64,000 nt of DNA from Aquificaceae bacterium (GTDB lineage: Bacteria; Aquificota; Aquificia; Aquificales; Aquificaceae). Positions 53,587 to 63,216 of this stretch are shown piece after piece. Location: contig JALSHV010000003.1 in the NCBI GenBank assembly GCA_026981975.1, positions 38,090 to 102,089 of the forward strand, read 5' to 3'. Position 1 is the first letter of the stretch; the number at the start of each line of letters is the position of its first letter. The translations under genes and the position numbers were made by a program. Under the pieces are notes generated by a model. That model saw only the letters and a list, made by a program, of their open reading frames with translations. It was not told the DNA's origin and did no database searches.

Positions 53587-54227
53587 AAGTATTCCTTTTT
53601 GACCTTGATGGGACTCTTATAGATTCAGCTGAAGATATAGCTTTAATTCTCAGAACTACCTTGGAGAGAATAGGTAAGACTTATAAAATGCCCCAGAGTA
53701 TAAAGAATTTCATAGGAGGCGGAGTAAAGGCTTTACTGGAAAGAGTTTTAAAAGAAGAGTTCAAAGAAGAATACGTAGAACTGTTTCGTAAATATTACAG
53801 GGAAAATCCTGTGATAAAAACTAAGCCTTATAAAGGTATTCCCGATGTTCTTTTTAACCTAAAGCAAGAAGGAAAGAAATTGGCTGTTATTACCAATAAA
53901 CCAGAAGACATATCCCGCGAGATTTTGAAAAGACTAAATTTGTTGGAGTTCTTTGATTTTATTGCAGGAGGGGATACCTTCCCAGAAAAGAAACCTTCTC
54001 CCATGCCTCTGGTAAGATCCCTTCAAATCTTGGGAGAAAACGTAGAAGGAGCTATCATGATAGGTGACACTTCAGCAGATATCACTGCAGCTGTCTGTGC
54101 GGGGATAAAAACCGCTTTTGCAGAATGGGGTTATTCAGAAGATGTAAAAATAAAAGCAGATTTTTATTTGAAAAAACCGGAAGATATTTTAGGACTAATT
54201 TCCGGAGGAAATAAAGATGTATCTTGA
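53583..54227 (+). CDS. gph: Phosphoglycolate phosphatase (HAD family)
   Basis: HAD hydrolase with FLFDLDGTLIDSAEDI (nucleophile Asp in DLDGT), a helical cap, KLAVITNKP and the metal motif MIGDTSADI. It removes phosphate from 2-phosphoglycolate or a similar small phosphate. The GTG start overlaps the previous stop as GTGA. Length 214. It overlaps accA by 11 bases. Substrate assignment within the HAD family is by overall similarity. Confidence 0.85.
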   Translation: MKVFLFDLDGTLIDSAEDIALILRTTLERIGKTYKMPQSIKNFIGGGVKALLERVLKEEFKEEYVELFRKYYRENPVIKTKPYKGIPDVLFNLKQEGKKLAVITNKPEDISREILKRLNLLEFFDFIAGGDTFPEKKPSPMPLVRSLQILGENVEGAIMIGDTSADITAAVCAGIKTAFAEWGYSEDVKIKADFYLKKPEDILGLISGGNKDVS

Positions 54228-55167
54228 TTTTGAAAAAAAACTTGCAGAGTTAAAAGAAAAAATAGACAATCTCAAAGCCCTATATACTATGGGAAACAAG
54301 GAAGTTGAAAAGGATCTTAGGGAACTTCAAAAAGAATTCAAATACAGAGCAAAAAAACTTTACGCAAATCTTTCCGCTTGGGACAGAGTTCAGATAGCCA
54401 GACATCCCAAGAGACCGCATACCAGTGACTATATAAAGTATCTCTTCAAAAATTTTGTAGAGCTACACGGTGATAGGAGATACGCGGACGATAAAGCTAT
54501 CATAAGTGGCTTTGCCTATTTTAAAGGAATTCCCGTTGCAGTAATAGGACATGAAAAAGGAAAAGGAACACAGGAAAAAATAGAGAGGAATTTCGGAATG
54601 CCTCACCCAGAAGGATACAGAAAAGCTATAAGGATTATGAAGCTGGCGGAAAAGTATAAAATGCCTGTAATAACCTTCATAGACACCCCTGGAGCGTATC
54701 CCGGTATTGGTGCAGAAGAAAGGGGACAATCAGAAGCTATAGCAGAAAGCATGCTTACTATGAGTAACCTTAAAACACCCATTGTGTCTGTAGTAATAGG
54801 AGAAGGAGGAAGCGGGGGCGCTCTTGCGTTGGGAATTGCAGACCGTGTTTGTATTATGGAAAACGCTTATTACTCGGTAATTTCACCGGAAGGTTGCGCT
54901 GCTATACTTTGGAAAGATCAAAACAGAGTAAAGGAAGCTTCAAAAGCCCTTAAGCTCACAGCCGAAGATCTCTACAGTATGGGAATTGTAGATTGTATAA
55001 TACCCGAACCTTACAACGCAGCTCATTGGGATCACGAAAAAACAGCAAGATTGGTAGGCTATTTTATTAAAAAATGCATAGCTGAGTTATGTGCCAAAGA
55101 TATAGAAACTCTTTTGAGTGAAAGATTTAAAAAGTTTAAAAATATGGGTGCCTATGTGGAAGAGTGA
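54217..55167 (+). CDS. accA: Acetyl-CoA carboxylase carboxyltransferase, alpha subunit
   Basis: Carboxyl transfer step that makes malonyl-CoA for fatty acid synthesis, working with AccD. Family blocks are DYIKYLFKNFVELHGDRRY, GHEKGKGTQEKIERNFGMPH, FIDTPGAYPGIGAEERGQSE and GEGGSGGALALG. Length 316 is typical. The N-terminus is a coiled coil. It overlaps gph by 11 bases and the convergent Fur-family gene by 16. Confidence 0.97.
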   Translation: MYLDFEKKLAELKEKIDNLKALYTMGNKEVEKDLRELQKEFKYRAKKLYANLSAWDRVQIARHPKRPHTSDYIKYLFKNFVELHGDRRYADDKAIISGFAYFKGIPVAVIGHEKGKGTQEKIERNFGMPHPEGYRKAIRIMKLAEKYKMPVITFIDTPGAYPGIGAEERGQSEAIAESMLTMSNLKTPIVSVVIGEGGSGGALALGIADRVCIMENAYYSVISPEGCAAILWKDQNRVKEASKALKLTAEDLYSMGIVDCIIPEPYNAAHWDHEKTARLVGYFIKKCIAELCAKDIETLLSERFKKFKNMGAYVEE

Positions 55168-55589
55168 TTTTTCTTACAAGAAGAACACAAGCCGTAAAAA
55201 TTTATAGAATATCCTAACACTTCAAAATCCTCAGGTTTTTCCGATATCTGAGGCTCACCTTGGACGTGTATGTCTCTTATAATACCGCACTTTATACATA
55301 CAATATGGTGATGATCTTCTGTATTAGCGTCGTATCTTGCAGAACTCCCCCAGTAACACACTTTGCGGACAAGACTTACTTGCTCTAAAGTTTCCACTGT
55401 TCTGTAAACAGTAGCTAAGGAAACGAAAGGATATCTCTTTCTTACCTCTTCGTAAATCTCTTCCACAGTAGGATGTGACTTGGAATTAAGAAGTATTTCG
55501 TAAACCGCTATGCGCTGGGGAGTTATTTTAAGACCTTCTTGCTTACACTTTTTTATAAAAAGATCCATCTTTTTCTCCATAAGTTCCAT
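55152..55589 (-). CDS. Fur-family metalloregulator, PerR-like
   Basis: 145 residues with a winged helix (ITPQRIAVYEILL, SLATVYRTVETL) and a metal-binding dimer domain. SARYDANTEDHHHIVCIKCG supplies the regulatory site, including an Asp typical of PerR, and a structural zinc site is formed by CIKC and CSSC. The Asp suggests peroxide sensing, but Fur itself cannot be excluded. GGAGG lies just before the start. The promoter region is AT-rich and may be self-regulated. Confidence 0.85.
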   Translation of the reverse strand: MELMEKKMDLFIKKCKQEGLKITPQRIAVYEILLNSKSHPTVEEIYEEVRKRYPFVSLATVYRTVETLEQVSLVRKVCYWGSSARYDANTEDHHHIVCIKCGIIRDIHVQGEPQISEKPEDFEVLGYSINFYGLCSSCKKNHSST

Positions 55590-55623
55590 TTCAAACCTCC
55601 GGAAACTTTTAAAGACTTTAAAT

Positions 55624-55651
55624 AATATAACAAATTAAAATTATTTATCAA
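55624..55651 (-). promoter_or_regulatory. Promoter of the Fur-family gene
   Basis: On the minus strand TTGATA (55646-55651) and TATATT (55624-55629) are 16 bases apart. The spacer (AAATTAAAATTATTT on the plus strand) is partly palindromic and could hold a Fur/PerR box. The -35 overlaps the lysA stop. Confidence 0.5.
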
Positions 55652-56910
55652 TAACTATTTTCATATAGTATATAATTGTAATCTTCCCGCTTTCTTATAA
55701 GACGGTAAGATCCTTTTTCTACAAGAACCTCAGCAGGTCTGGGTCTCATGTTATAGTGAGATGCCATTGAAAAACTGTAAGCACCAGCAGAAAGAACAGC
55801 AATGTATTCTCCTTTTTCCAAAAACTCTATTCTGCGATCTTGAGCGAGAAAATCTCCTGTTTCACATATAGGACCCACTATATCAGCTATAATGTAAGCT
55901 CTGTCTTTTTTTTCAACTGTAACTATGTGGTGATATGCTCCGTATATAGAAGGTCTTACAAGATCGTTCATTCCAGCATCAACAACTACAAAGTGTTTAA
56001 TCCCTTTATCTTTAAGAAATAATACTTGAGCGATTAAAATACCTGCATTACCCACAACGGATCTACCCGGCTCAAGAATCAAGTGAGCTTCTACTTCTCC
56101 TAAAATAGGAAGAATCTCCTTTGCAAGATCAAAAGGCGAAGGTTCTACTTCCTCAGGCTTGTATTTTATTCCTAAGCCACCTCCTATGTCTATATAACGT
56201 ATATTAAATCCTTCCTTCATAAGTTCCCTATAGAGATTTACAATTTTAAGAACAGCTTCCTTATAAGGAGCGATATCAAGAATCTGTGAACCTATATGGC
56301 AGTGAATTCCAACAACTTCAATATTTTTCAAAGAACGCGCTAATTTGTATTCTTCTTTTGCTTGACTGATATCAACTCCGAATTTGCTTTTTCTCAAACC
56401 CGTTGAAATATAAGGGTGCGTAAGAGGATTCACATCGGGGTTTACTCTGATGGCTATTCTTGCTTTTTTCCCCAGCCGATTAGCAATACTGTCCAGTATA
56501 TAAAGTTCGTCACGAGACTCCACGTTGAACATAAGTATTTCCTTAGACACCGCAAGTTCAAGTTCACTGAGTGTCTTTCCCACACCTGCATAAACTATCT
56601 TTGAAGGATCTACTCCGGCCTTTAAAGCTACGACAAGTTCTCCTCCTGAGACTATATCTGCTCCAGCTCCTTCTTCACCGATAATCTTTACTATTTCGGG
56701 ATTAAAGTTAGCCTTCACCGCATAACATATAAGAGCTTGTGGGAAAGCTTCTCTGTATGTTCTTATTCTATCCTTTATATAGGAAGCACTGTAAACGAAA
56801 AGAGGTGTTCCGAATTCCTCAGCTAACTTTTTTAAGGAAACTCCTTCTAAGTAAAGACTGTCGTTCTTTCTCTCAAGATAGGGATTGTATTCACTTAAGA
56901 TTCCTTCCAC
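55648..56910 (-). CDS. lysA: Diaminopimelate decarboxylase
   Basis: PLP enzyme of lysine synthesis. The PLP lysine is in ICYAVKANFN (about 65). The glycine-rich phosphate loop is RYIDIGGGLGIKY, EPGRSVVGNAG follows, and the catalytic Cys is in GPICETGDFLA. Length 420 is normal. The start is a GTG at 56910 without a clear ribosome site. It is read towards the Fur-family gene, 58 bases away. Confidence 0.96.
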   Translation of the reverse strand: MEGILSEYNPYLERKNDSLYLEGVSLKKLAEEFGTPLFVYSASYIKDRIRTYREAFPQALICYAVKANFNPEIVKIIGEEGAGADIVSGGELVVALKAGVDPSKIVYAGVGKTLSELELAVSKEILMFNVESRDELYILDSIANRLGKKARIAIRVNPDVNPLTHPYISTGLRKSKFGVDISQAKEEYKLARSLKNIEVVGIHCHIGSQILDIAPYKEAVLKIVNLYRELMKEGFNIRYIDIGGGLGIKYKPEEVEPSPFDLAKEILPILGEVEAHLILEPGRSVVGNAGILIAQVLFLKDKGIKHFVVVDAGMNDLVRPSIYGAYHHIVTVEKKDRAYIIADIVGPICETGDFLAQDRRIEFLEKGEYIAVLSAGAYSFSMASHYNMRPRPAEVLVEKGSYRLIRKREDYNYILYENSY

Positions 56911-56949
56911 GGTAAAGGAATATTGTAACCGAAAAAGGTAAACCTGTGC

Positions 56950-58038
56950 TTAACTTACACAACTCTTCCTATACTTTTCTATTCTCCACAAATTCTTTTT
57001 ATCCGAAGGAGAAACCAAGCTTATAGCAATCCCTTCCTTACCTAACCTACCAGTTCTACCTATTCTATGGGTGTAGATCTTTGGATCTTCAGGAAGATGA
57101 AAGTTTATTATAAGGGACACTCCTTCCACATCTAATCCTCTGGAAGCTACGTCTGTCGCTATTAAGACTTTAATAGACCCTTCTCTGAAAAGCTTCATAA
57201 CCTCTTCCCTGCGACGTTGGGGCATATCCCCGTGAAGCGCGGAAACGTTAAAACCTTTGTTTTTCATTTGAAAAGCAAGCTGTTTTGCATCTTTCCTCAT
57301 TCTAACAAAAACTATTATTTTCCTATCTTTATTTTCTCTGAGGATTTTCTCCAATTCACTGTATTTATGTCTTTCAGAACGGATTTTAAGCACTATTTCG
57401 TTTATCCTGGGTTTCATCTCCTCGGACTCAGCGTTTACGTGGATATACTCCTTCTTTATAAAACGGGAAGCTATTTCCTCTATCTCCCGAGGAACTGTTG
57501 CGGAAACAAGAAAAGTTTGCCTGTTTGCAGGAATTTTTCTCAGTATCCACTCTATATCCTCTCTGAAACCCATATCTAACATTACATCTACTTCGTCCAA
57601 AATAAGATAACGTATATTATCCGTTTTAAGAGCTGATCTGTTTATAAGATCCTTTACTCTACCTGGCGTCCCCACTACTATATCTGGATTTCTGTATTCT
57701 AATAGCCTAAGATCTTTCCCTACGGAAGTTCCGCCGTAAAAAACCCATATCTTTAAGGAAGTATATCTTGCTATATCCTTCATGTGATCTCTTATTTGAA
57801 GAGCCAGCTCCCTTGTGGGAACTAAAATAAGTGCCATTTCTTCTCCTTTTATCCTCTCAACAACGGGTATGCCAAAAGCTCCTGTTTTACCCGTTCCAGT
57901 TCTGGCTTGTATCAGAAGATCCCTACCCTCAACGGCTAAAGGTATAGCGACTTCCTGAACAGGTGTGGGTTTTTCAAATCCTATCTCTTTTAAAGCTTTA
58001 CGGACTTTCTCACTTAATTTGTCAAATGTAAATTTCAT
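56950..58038 (-). CDS. DEAD-box-type RNA helicase
   Basis: ATP-dependent RNA helicase with only the two RecA domains and no long C-terminal extension (362 residues). Motifs are FEKPTPVQEVAIP (Q), ARTGTGKT (I), PTRELALQ (Ia), TPGRV (Ib), SAT (III), ATDVASRGLDV (V) and HRIGRTGR (VI). Motif II reads DEVD rather than DEAD. AAGGAGG lies upstream of the start. The roles of such minimal helicases include ribosome assembly and RNA decay. Confidence 0.93.
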   Translation of the reverse strand: MKFTFDKLSEKVRKALKEIGFEKPTPVQEVAIPLAVEGRDLLIQARTGTGKTGAFGIPVVERIKGEEMALILVPTRELALQIRDHMKDIARYTSLKIWVFYGGTSVGKDLRLLEYRNPDIVVGTPGRVKDLINRSALKTDNIRYLILDEVDVMLDMGFREDIEWILRKIPANRQTFLVSATVPREIEEIASRFIKKEYIHVNAESEEMKPRINEIVLKIRSERHKYSELEKILRENKDRKIIVFVRMRKDAKQLAFQMKNKGFNVSALHGDMPQRRREEVMKLFREGSIKVLIATDVASRGLDVEGVSLIINFHLPEDPKIYTHRIGRTGRLGKEGIAISLVSPSDKKNLWRIEKYRKSCVS

Positions 58039-58169
58039 AAGTTCCTCCTTGCTTTTTTAATGTTTTGAATTTAACAAATACTTACTATTTTTCAATCCTA
58101 TCCCTAAAGGACTTAAGCACAGGTTCAAAACCTATCTGTCGGAGCTACAGGTAGCAGGCTCTCAGATAC

Positions 58170-58197
58170 TTGACAGAAAAAAACCCAAGGTTAAATT
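58170..58197 (+). promoter_or_regulatory. Possible promoter of the dnaG-rpoD genes
   Basis: Consensus TTGACA (58170-58175) with TAAATT (58192-58197) after 16 bases, about ten bases before the dnaG ATG. The leader would be very short. A small hairpin, AGGTT-CAA-AACCT at 58121-58133, lies further upstream in the same 169-base gap; nothing else was found there. Confidence 0.4.
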
Positions 58198-58207
58198 CTC
58201 ATAGGTA

Positions 58208-59797
58208 ATGCCCTCGGATATAGATGATCTCAGAAGAGATCTAGATATTGTAGAGGTGATATCAGAATATATAAACTTAGAAAGAGCCGGGAGTAATTAC
58301 AAAGCACACTGTCCTTTTCACAACGACAGGACTCCGTCTTTTTACGTTTCCCCTTTAAGAAGGATTTTCAAGTGTTTTGGTTGCGGAATAGGAGGGGACG
58401 CTATCAGGTTTGTTTCTCTTTATGAGAATATTTCTTATAAAGAAGCTGCTATTAGACTTGCAGAAAGATACGGTTTTAAATTGAAAATTGAGGATAAATC
58501 TCCTCTTAAAGAGGAAACCCTTAATGCAATTTCAGCGGTAGCGGATTTTTATCATAGTAAATTAAAAGAACACGATACACCTATAGCTTATTTAAGAGAC
58601 AGAAACATTGAAACTTTTACGGTTAAGAAGTTCGGTATAGGTTACTCTTCTTCTTCAGAAGAACTGGTAAATATGCTGAGAAAAACAAATATTCTGAAGG
58701 AGTATGAAAGAACAGGAAATCTTTTATCAGTAGGGGAAGGTAAATACAGGGATCTTTTCTTGGGAAGGCTCATAATACCAGTAAAAGATTACAAAGGAAG
58801 AACAGTAGGTTTCGGAGGGAGACTCTTAAAAGGAGAAGGACCTAAATACATTAACTCTCCCGAAAGCGATTTTTTTAAAAAAAGACAACTTCTCTTTGGG
58901 CTTTACGAAGCGTTACCTTATCTTAAAGATACTTCTTGTGCTGTTCTTGTAGAAGGATACTTTGATGTAATGGCTCTTCATCAAGAAGGATTTAAAAATG
59001 CAGTGGCTACTTTGGGAACATCTCTTACAGAAGATCACGTAAGGATACTGTCCAGATTTGTAAAGCAAATCTACATTATCTTTGACGCAGACGAAGCGGG
59101 TAGAAAAGCTCTTAGATTGGCTGTTCCTCATCTTTTAAAGGGAGATCTTGAAGTATATCCAGTGTTATTACCCGAAGGAACTGATCCTCATGAATTTTTA
59201 ATAAAGGAAGGCAGGAAAGCTTTAAGAGATCTTATGGCTTCTTCACAAAACATCTTTGATCTGCTACTTATGAAAATTAGGGAAGATAAGGATACAGAGC
59301 AAAGTGTGAGAGACTTTCTTTACTTCGCTTCTTTTCTTAACGATGGTGTAAAGGTATTTTCGCTCTTGACAGAACTCAGCAGAATTACACGTATTCCCTT
59401 GGAAATTCTTTCGGAAAAGATTCACAGAAAGGAAAAACCTATATCCCAGGAGAGTGTAAAACTCAGTTTTACTGAGAGAATATTTCTAAAGGGATTGTTT
59501 GAACTCGGAGTTCATGTGAATTTGGATCAACTCAATCTCTCTCAAAAGGCTAGGTCTTACGCAGAGTGTATTCTAAAGGAAGAGTATTACGAAGTTCCGG
59601 AAGAAATCTTAAACATGAAAAGCGCAGATCTTCAAAGAGATTTCAAGTCCGCTCTTGAAGCTCTCAAGGTGGAGATACCAAAAGAGGAAATAGCGGTGAC
59701 TGATAAAAGCTTAGCGGAAGCTGTCAGGATCAGGGTTAAAAATCATAAAGGAGGTATAAAAAGAGTAGCCCTTAAAAAGTGGAGGGGTTTCTCTTGA
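58208..59797 (+). CDS. dnaG: DNA primase
   Basis: Makes RNA primers for replication. The CHC2 zinc domain is AHCPFHNDRTPSFYVSP, then FKCFGCG (about 35-62). The TOPRIM domain has LVEGYFDVMAL and FDADEAGRKA (about 245-300). The C-terminal helicase-binding part is short, giving 529 residues against ~580 in E. coli. It is followed by rpoD 51 bases later, the usual dnaG-rpoD order but without rpsU upstream. Confidence 0.96.
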   Translation: MPSDIDDLRRDLDIVEVISEYINLERAGSNYKAHCPFHNDRTPSFYVSPLRRIFKCFGCGIGGDAIRFVSLYENISYKEAAIRLAERYGFKLKIEDKSPLKEETLNAISAVADFYHSKLKEHDTPIAYLRDRNIETFTVKKFGIGYSSSSEELVNMLRKTNILKEYERTGNLLSVGEGKYRDLFLGRLIIPVKDYKGRTVGFGGRLLKGEGPKYINSPESDFFKKRQLLFGLYEALPYLKDTSCAVLVEGYFDVMALHQEGFKNAVATLGTSLTEDHVRILSRFVKQIYIIFDADEAGRKALRLAVPHLLKGDLEVYPVLLPEGTDPHEFLIKEGRKALRDLMASSQNIFDLLLMKIREDKDTEQSVRDFLYFASFLNDGVKVFSLLTELSRITRIPLEILSEKIHRKEKPISQESVKLSFTERIFLKGLFELGVHVNLDQLNLSQKARSYAECILKEEYYEVPEEILNMKSADLQRDFKSALEALKVEIPKEEIAVTDKSLAEAVRIRVKNHKGGIKRVALKKWRGFS

Positions 59798-59848
59798 AGA
59801 GAAAGTGTAAACATCTTAGATTTAATAAATTTGATCAGGAGGTAGGAA

Positions 59849-61564
59849 ATGGTTGACAGAGAAAACCTCAGGCATCTGATTGAAATAGGTAAAGAAAAAG
59901 GTTATGTTACCTACGATGAAGTCAACGAGTTGTTAGATGAGGACTTTATATCCTCCGACAGCTTTGAGGAAGTTATAGATACGCTTGCCAATTTTAACAT
60001 TCAAGTAGTTGAAAGCGAGGAAGAATACGAAGAAAAGGAACATCTTGGAGAAATAGTTGTATCTGCTGAATCCTTCACTGTAATGGGGAGAGACGGGGAT
60101 CCCGTGAAGCTCTATTTAAAAGAAATGGGGAAAATACCCTTGCTCACAAGAGAACAGGAAATCCGCTACGCACGTCAGATAGAAATAGGAAGGAAAATAA
60201 TGAGAAGGGGACTTTTAAGAAGTTCCTTTCTTGTTGAAAAACTCCTTCAGGATTGGGGGAAGCTGTGTAACGGTAAACTCAGAGTAGGAGACATAATGGA
60301 TTTGATAGAAGAAGATCCCAACAGTGAGTATTATGAAGAAAACTGTGAAAAACACGAGAAGTTTTTTATGGAAAAGGGGCTTGAATTGGCAGCTGCTTAT
60401 AAAAAACTACTGGAAGCTAGAGAGGAGTATATCTTAAAGGGAACTGCTGAAAAGAAAAAAGAGTATCTGATCAGGCATGCTCAAATGAACCGCATAGTTC
60501 ACCAGATGAAAATAAAGTATTCTAAATTTGAAAGAATAGCCGATGAGCTTCTAAAGCTTTATCAGAAGTATATAAGGAAGAAAAGAGATTTTGAGTCAAG
60601 AAAGAGAAAACTACAAGCCATACATCCGGATATAAATGAACTTATAAACGACTATATCAGCAGCAGAGAACTCCAAGAAAAGATAAAAGCAGCAGGCTAT
60701 TCTTTTGACAGATTTAGCGCTCTTGTAAACGAATACATTTCCCTGCGTAGAGAGGTTGAAAAGCTCAGAAATGAAATAGGCATAATACCCGAAGAGATAA
60801 AAAGGGTAATGAGCATAATAGAACAGGGAAGGAGAAAAGTAGTAAAAGCAAAACAAGTAATGATCCAGTCCAACCTCAGACTTGTTGTTTCCATAGCAAA
60901 GAAATACGTCAACAGAGGACTTCACTTTCTTGATCTTATTCAAGAAGGAAACATAGGACTTATGAAGGCGGTGGATAAATACGATTACAGAAAAGGCTAT
61001 AAGTTCTCCACCTATGCAACGTGGTGGATAAGGCAGGCGATAACAAGAGCCATAGCGGATCAAGCGAGAACTATTAGAATTCCTGTTCACATGATAGAAA
61101 CCATTAACAGAATAATAAAAGCTTCTAAAAAACTCTTTCAGGAACTGGGCAGAGAACCTACACCTGAAGAAATAGCAAGGCATCTGGGAATGTCCACTGA
61201 TAAAGTAAGAAAAGTTCTCAGATCCGCACAGGAGCCTATATCTCTTGAAACTCCCATAGGGGACGATGAAGATACATTTCTTAAAGACTTTATAGAAGAC
61301 AAATCAATTCCCAATCCGGAAGAATACGTATCAAGAAAACTTCTGCGAGAACAGTTAGAAAAGGTGCTTGAAACTTTATCGGAAAAAGAGAAAGAAATAC
61401 TTAGATACCGATACGGTCTCGTTGATGGCACAGAATACACCCTTGAACAAGTAGGAAAGATGTTCAACGTAACTAGGGAGAGAATAAGACAAATAGAATC
61501 AAAAGCCATAAGAAAACTAAGACATCCTTCAAGGGCAAAATATCTCAGGGATTTTGAAGTTTGA
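59849..61564 (+). CDS. rpoD: RNA polymerase primary sigma factor (sigma 70)
   Basis: Housekeeping sigma factor. Region 1.2 has [26 protein letters not shown] sequence near 85. A non-conserved helical insert follows (about 130-300). Region 2 has [15 protein letters not shown] and [18 protein letters not shown], and region 4 ends [20 protein letters not shown]. Length 571. AGGAGG lies eight bases before the ATG. It recognises promoters of the -35/-10 type described at several sites in this window. Confidence 0.97.
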   Translation: MVDRENLRHLIEIGKEKGYVTYDEVNELLDEDFISSDSFEEVIDTLANFNIQVVESEEEYEEKEHLGEIVVSAESFTVMGRDGDPVKLYLKEMGKIPLLTREQEIRYARQIEIGRKIMRRGLLRSSFLVEKLLQDWGKLCNGKLRVGDIMDLIEEDPNSEYYEENCEKHEKFFMEKGLELAAAYKKLLEAREEYILKGTAEKKKEYLIRHAQMNRIVHQMKIKYSKFERIADELLKLYQKYIRKKRDFESRKRKLQAIHPDINELINDYISSRELQEKIKAAGYSFDRFSALVNEYISLRREVEKLRNEIGIIPEEIKRVMSIIEQGRRKVVKAKQVMIQSNLRLVVSIAKKYVNRGLHFLDLIQEGNIGLMKAVDKYDYRKGYKFSTYATWWIRQAITRAIADQARTIRIPVHMIETINRIIKASKKLFQELGREPTPEEIARHLGMSTDKVRKVLRSAQEPISLETPIGDDEDTFLKDFIEDKSIPNPEEYVSRKLLREQLEKVLETLSEKEKEILRYRYGLVDGTEYTLEQVGKMFNVTRERIRQIESKAIRKLRHPSRAKYLRDFEV

Positions 61565-61573
61565 AATTTTAAA

Positions 61574-62317
61574 ATGAGGTTAGGAGTAAATATAGATCAC
61601 GTTGCTACCCTCAGACAAGCACGGAGAACTTTTGAACCCAATCCTGTATTTGCAGCTTTAATAGCCCAGCAGGTAGGTGCTGATCAGATAACCCTTCACC
61701 TGAGGGAAGATAGAAGACATATCCAGGACAGAGATCTTGAACTTATAAAAGAACTGGTAAGTATTCCCGTAAACCTTGAAATGGCTCCTACGGAAGAGAT
61801 GAAAAGTATAGCTCTTAGAATAAAACCCCACAGAGTTACCCTTGTTCCTGAAAAGAGAGAAGAAATAACAACAGAAGGCGGACTTGATGCTGTATCTCTT
61901 AAAAGCTTTCTTTCCGAATACATCAAACCCTTTAAGGAATCAGGTATAGAAGTTTCTCTCTTTGTAGATCCGGAAATAAGTCAGGTAAAAGCTTCCGCCG
62001 ATGTAGGAGCAGATGCGGTAGAACTGCATACAGGAGAATTCGCTAATCTGTGGAATGCCTTTAAATTTAAAGAAGCTCACAGAGAACTGGAAAGGCTTAA
62101 ATCCGCTGCTAAGCTGGGAAGAGATTTGGGACTTAGAGTATACGCAGGGCATGGACTGACTTATCAGAATGTTAAGGAGATTCTTAAGCTCTATCCACTT
62201 GTAGAAGAACTTAACATAGGACACTCCATAATAGCCAATGCGGTTATATGGGGATTTGAAAGAGCGGTAAGGGAAATGGTAGAGATCCTGAAGAAAGCTA
62301 AAACAGAGGGGAGGTAA
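61574..62317 (+). CDS. pdxJ: Pyridoxine 5'-phosphate synthase
   Basis: Last step of the DXP-dependent vitamin B6 pathway. Motifs are [29 protein letters not shown], and the C-terminal [11 protein letters not shown] and [12 protein letters not shown]. Length 247 is usual. It starts ten bases after rpoD and is followed two bases later by galU. Confidence 0.96.
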   Translation: MRLGVNIDHVATLRQARRTFEPNPVFAALIAQQVGADQITLHLREDRRHIQDRDLELIKELVSIPVNLEMAPTEEMKSIALRIKPHRVTLVPEKREEITTEGGLDAVSLKSFLSEYIKPFKESGIEVSLFVDPEISQVKASADVGADAVELHTGEFANLWNAFKFKEAHRELERLKSAAKLGRDLGLRVYAGHGLTYQNVKEILKLYPLVEELNIGHSIIANAVIWGFERAVREMVEILKKAKTEGR

Positions 62318-62319
62318 TC

Positions 62320-63216
62320 ATGGTTCAGAAAATAAGAAAAGCGGTTTTACCAGTTGCCGGTTGGGGAACACGCTTCTTGCCTGCCACTAAGGCTATGCCT
62401 AAGGAGATGTTTCCTATTATAGACAAGCCTGTAATTCAGTTCATAGTAGAAGAACTCCTGGAAGCAGGCATAGAAAACGTGATCTTTGTTACAGGAAGAC
62501 ATAAAAGACCTATAGAACATCATTTTGATATAAACAGAGATTTAGAAAATCACCTTCAGGAAGCTGGAAAAGAAGAAGCGTTAAACAGTATAAGGTATAT
62601 TAGCCACATGATAAATCCCATATACGTTCGTCAAAAGGATCAGCTCGGTTTGGGACATGCTGTTTTAACTTCAGAACCCGTAGTAGGAGCTGAACCCTTT
62701 ATAGTATCCTTAGGAGATATAGTTCTTGAAAAAGGCAGTAAAACTCTTTGTGACATGATAGATCTCTTTAATCGCTTAGGGAAAAGTGTTATAGCTTTAT
62801 TTGAGGTAGAAAACAGGGAAGTGAGTAAATACGGTATAGTTAAAGTAAAAGAGATAGAAGAAGGGGTTTATATCGTAGAAGATTTAGTGGAAAAACCTTC
62901 CCCCGAAACAGCTCCTTCTAATCTCGCGATAGTGGGAAGATATATATTTACACCGCGAATTTTTGATAAACTTAAAGAGACCCAACCCGGAAAGGGGGGA
63001 GAGATTCAACTCACCGATGCCATGAGACTTCTTCTTGAAGAAGAAGTTTTATACGCTTACAGAATAGAAGGAAAGGTTTTTGATACAGGTAATCCCGTGG
63101 ATTATCTTAAAACTATCTGTGAATTTGCTCTTAAAAGGGAAGATATAAGAGAAGAGCTCCTGCCTTATCTTCAAGAAACCATCAGTAGATATACCCAATT
63201 GATAGATAAACCCTAA
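62320..63216 (+). CDS. galU: UTP-glucose-1-phosphate uridylyltransferase
   Basis: Makes UDP-glucose for surface polysaccharides. The nucleotide-binding motif is AGWGTRFLPATKAMPKEM (about 14-31), with FVTGRHKRPIEHHFD and VEKPSPETAPSNLAIVGRY further on. GGGGAGGT lies before the ATG. Length 298. Its end overlaps the convergent outer-membrane gene by 35 bases. Confidence 0.96.
   Translation: MVQKIRKAVLPVAGWGTRFLPATKAMPKEMFPIIDKPVIQFIVEELLEAGIENVIFVTGRHKRPIEHHFDINRDLENHLQEAGKEEALNSIRYISHMINPIYVRQKDQLGLGHAVLTSEPVVGAEPFIVSLGDIVLEKGSKTLCDMIDLFNRLGKSVIALFEVENREVSKYGIVKVKEIEEGVYIVEDLVEKPSPETAPSNLAIVGRYIFTPRIFDKLKETQPGKGGEIQLTDAMRLLLEEEVLYAYRIEGKVFDTGNPVDYLKTICEFALKREDIREELLPYLQETISRYTQLIDKP

Noticed and set aside
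58039..58207. Signal recognition particle RNA or 6S RNA in the gap before dnaG
   Set aside because: No conserved SRP loop (GGAAGCAGC-type) or 6S-like long hairpin was found.
60611..61183. 190-residue minus-strand frame within rpoD
   Set aside because: Antisense shadow of a highly conserved gene; Phe/Tyr-rich composition is typical of such shadows.
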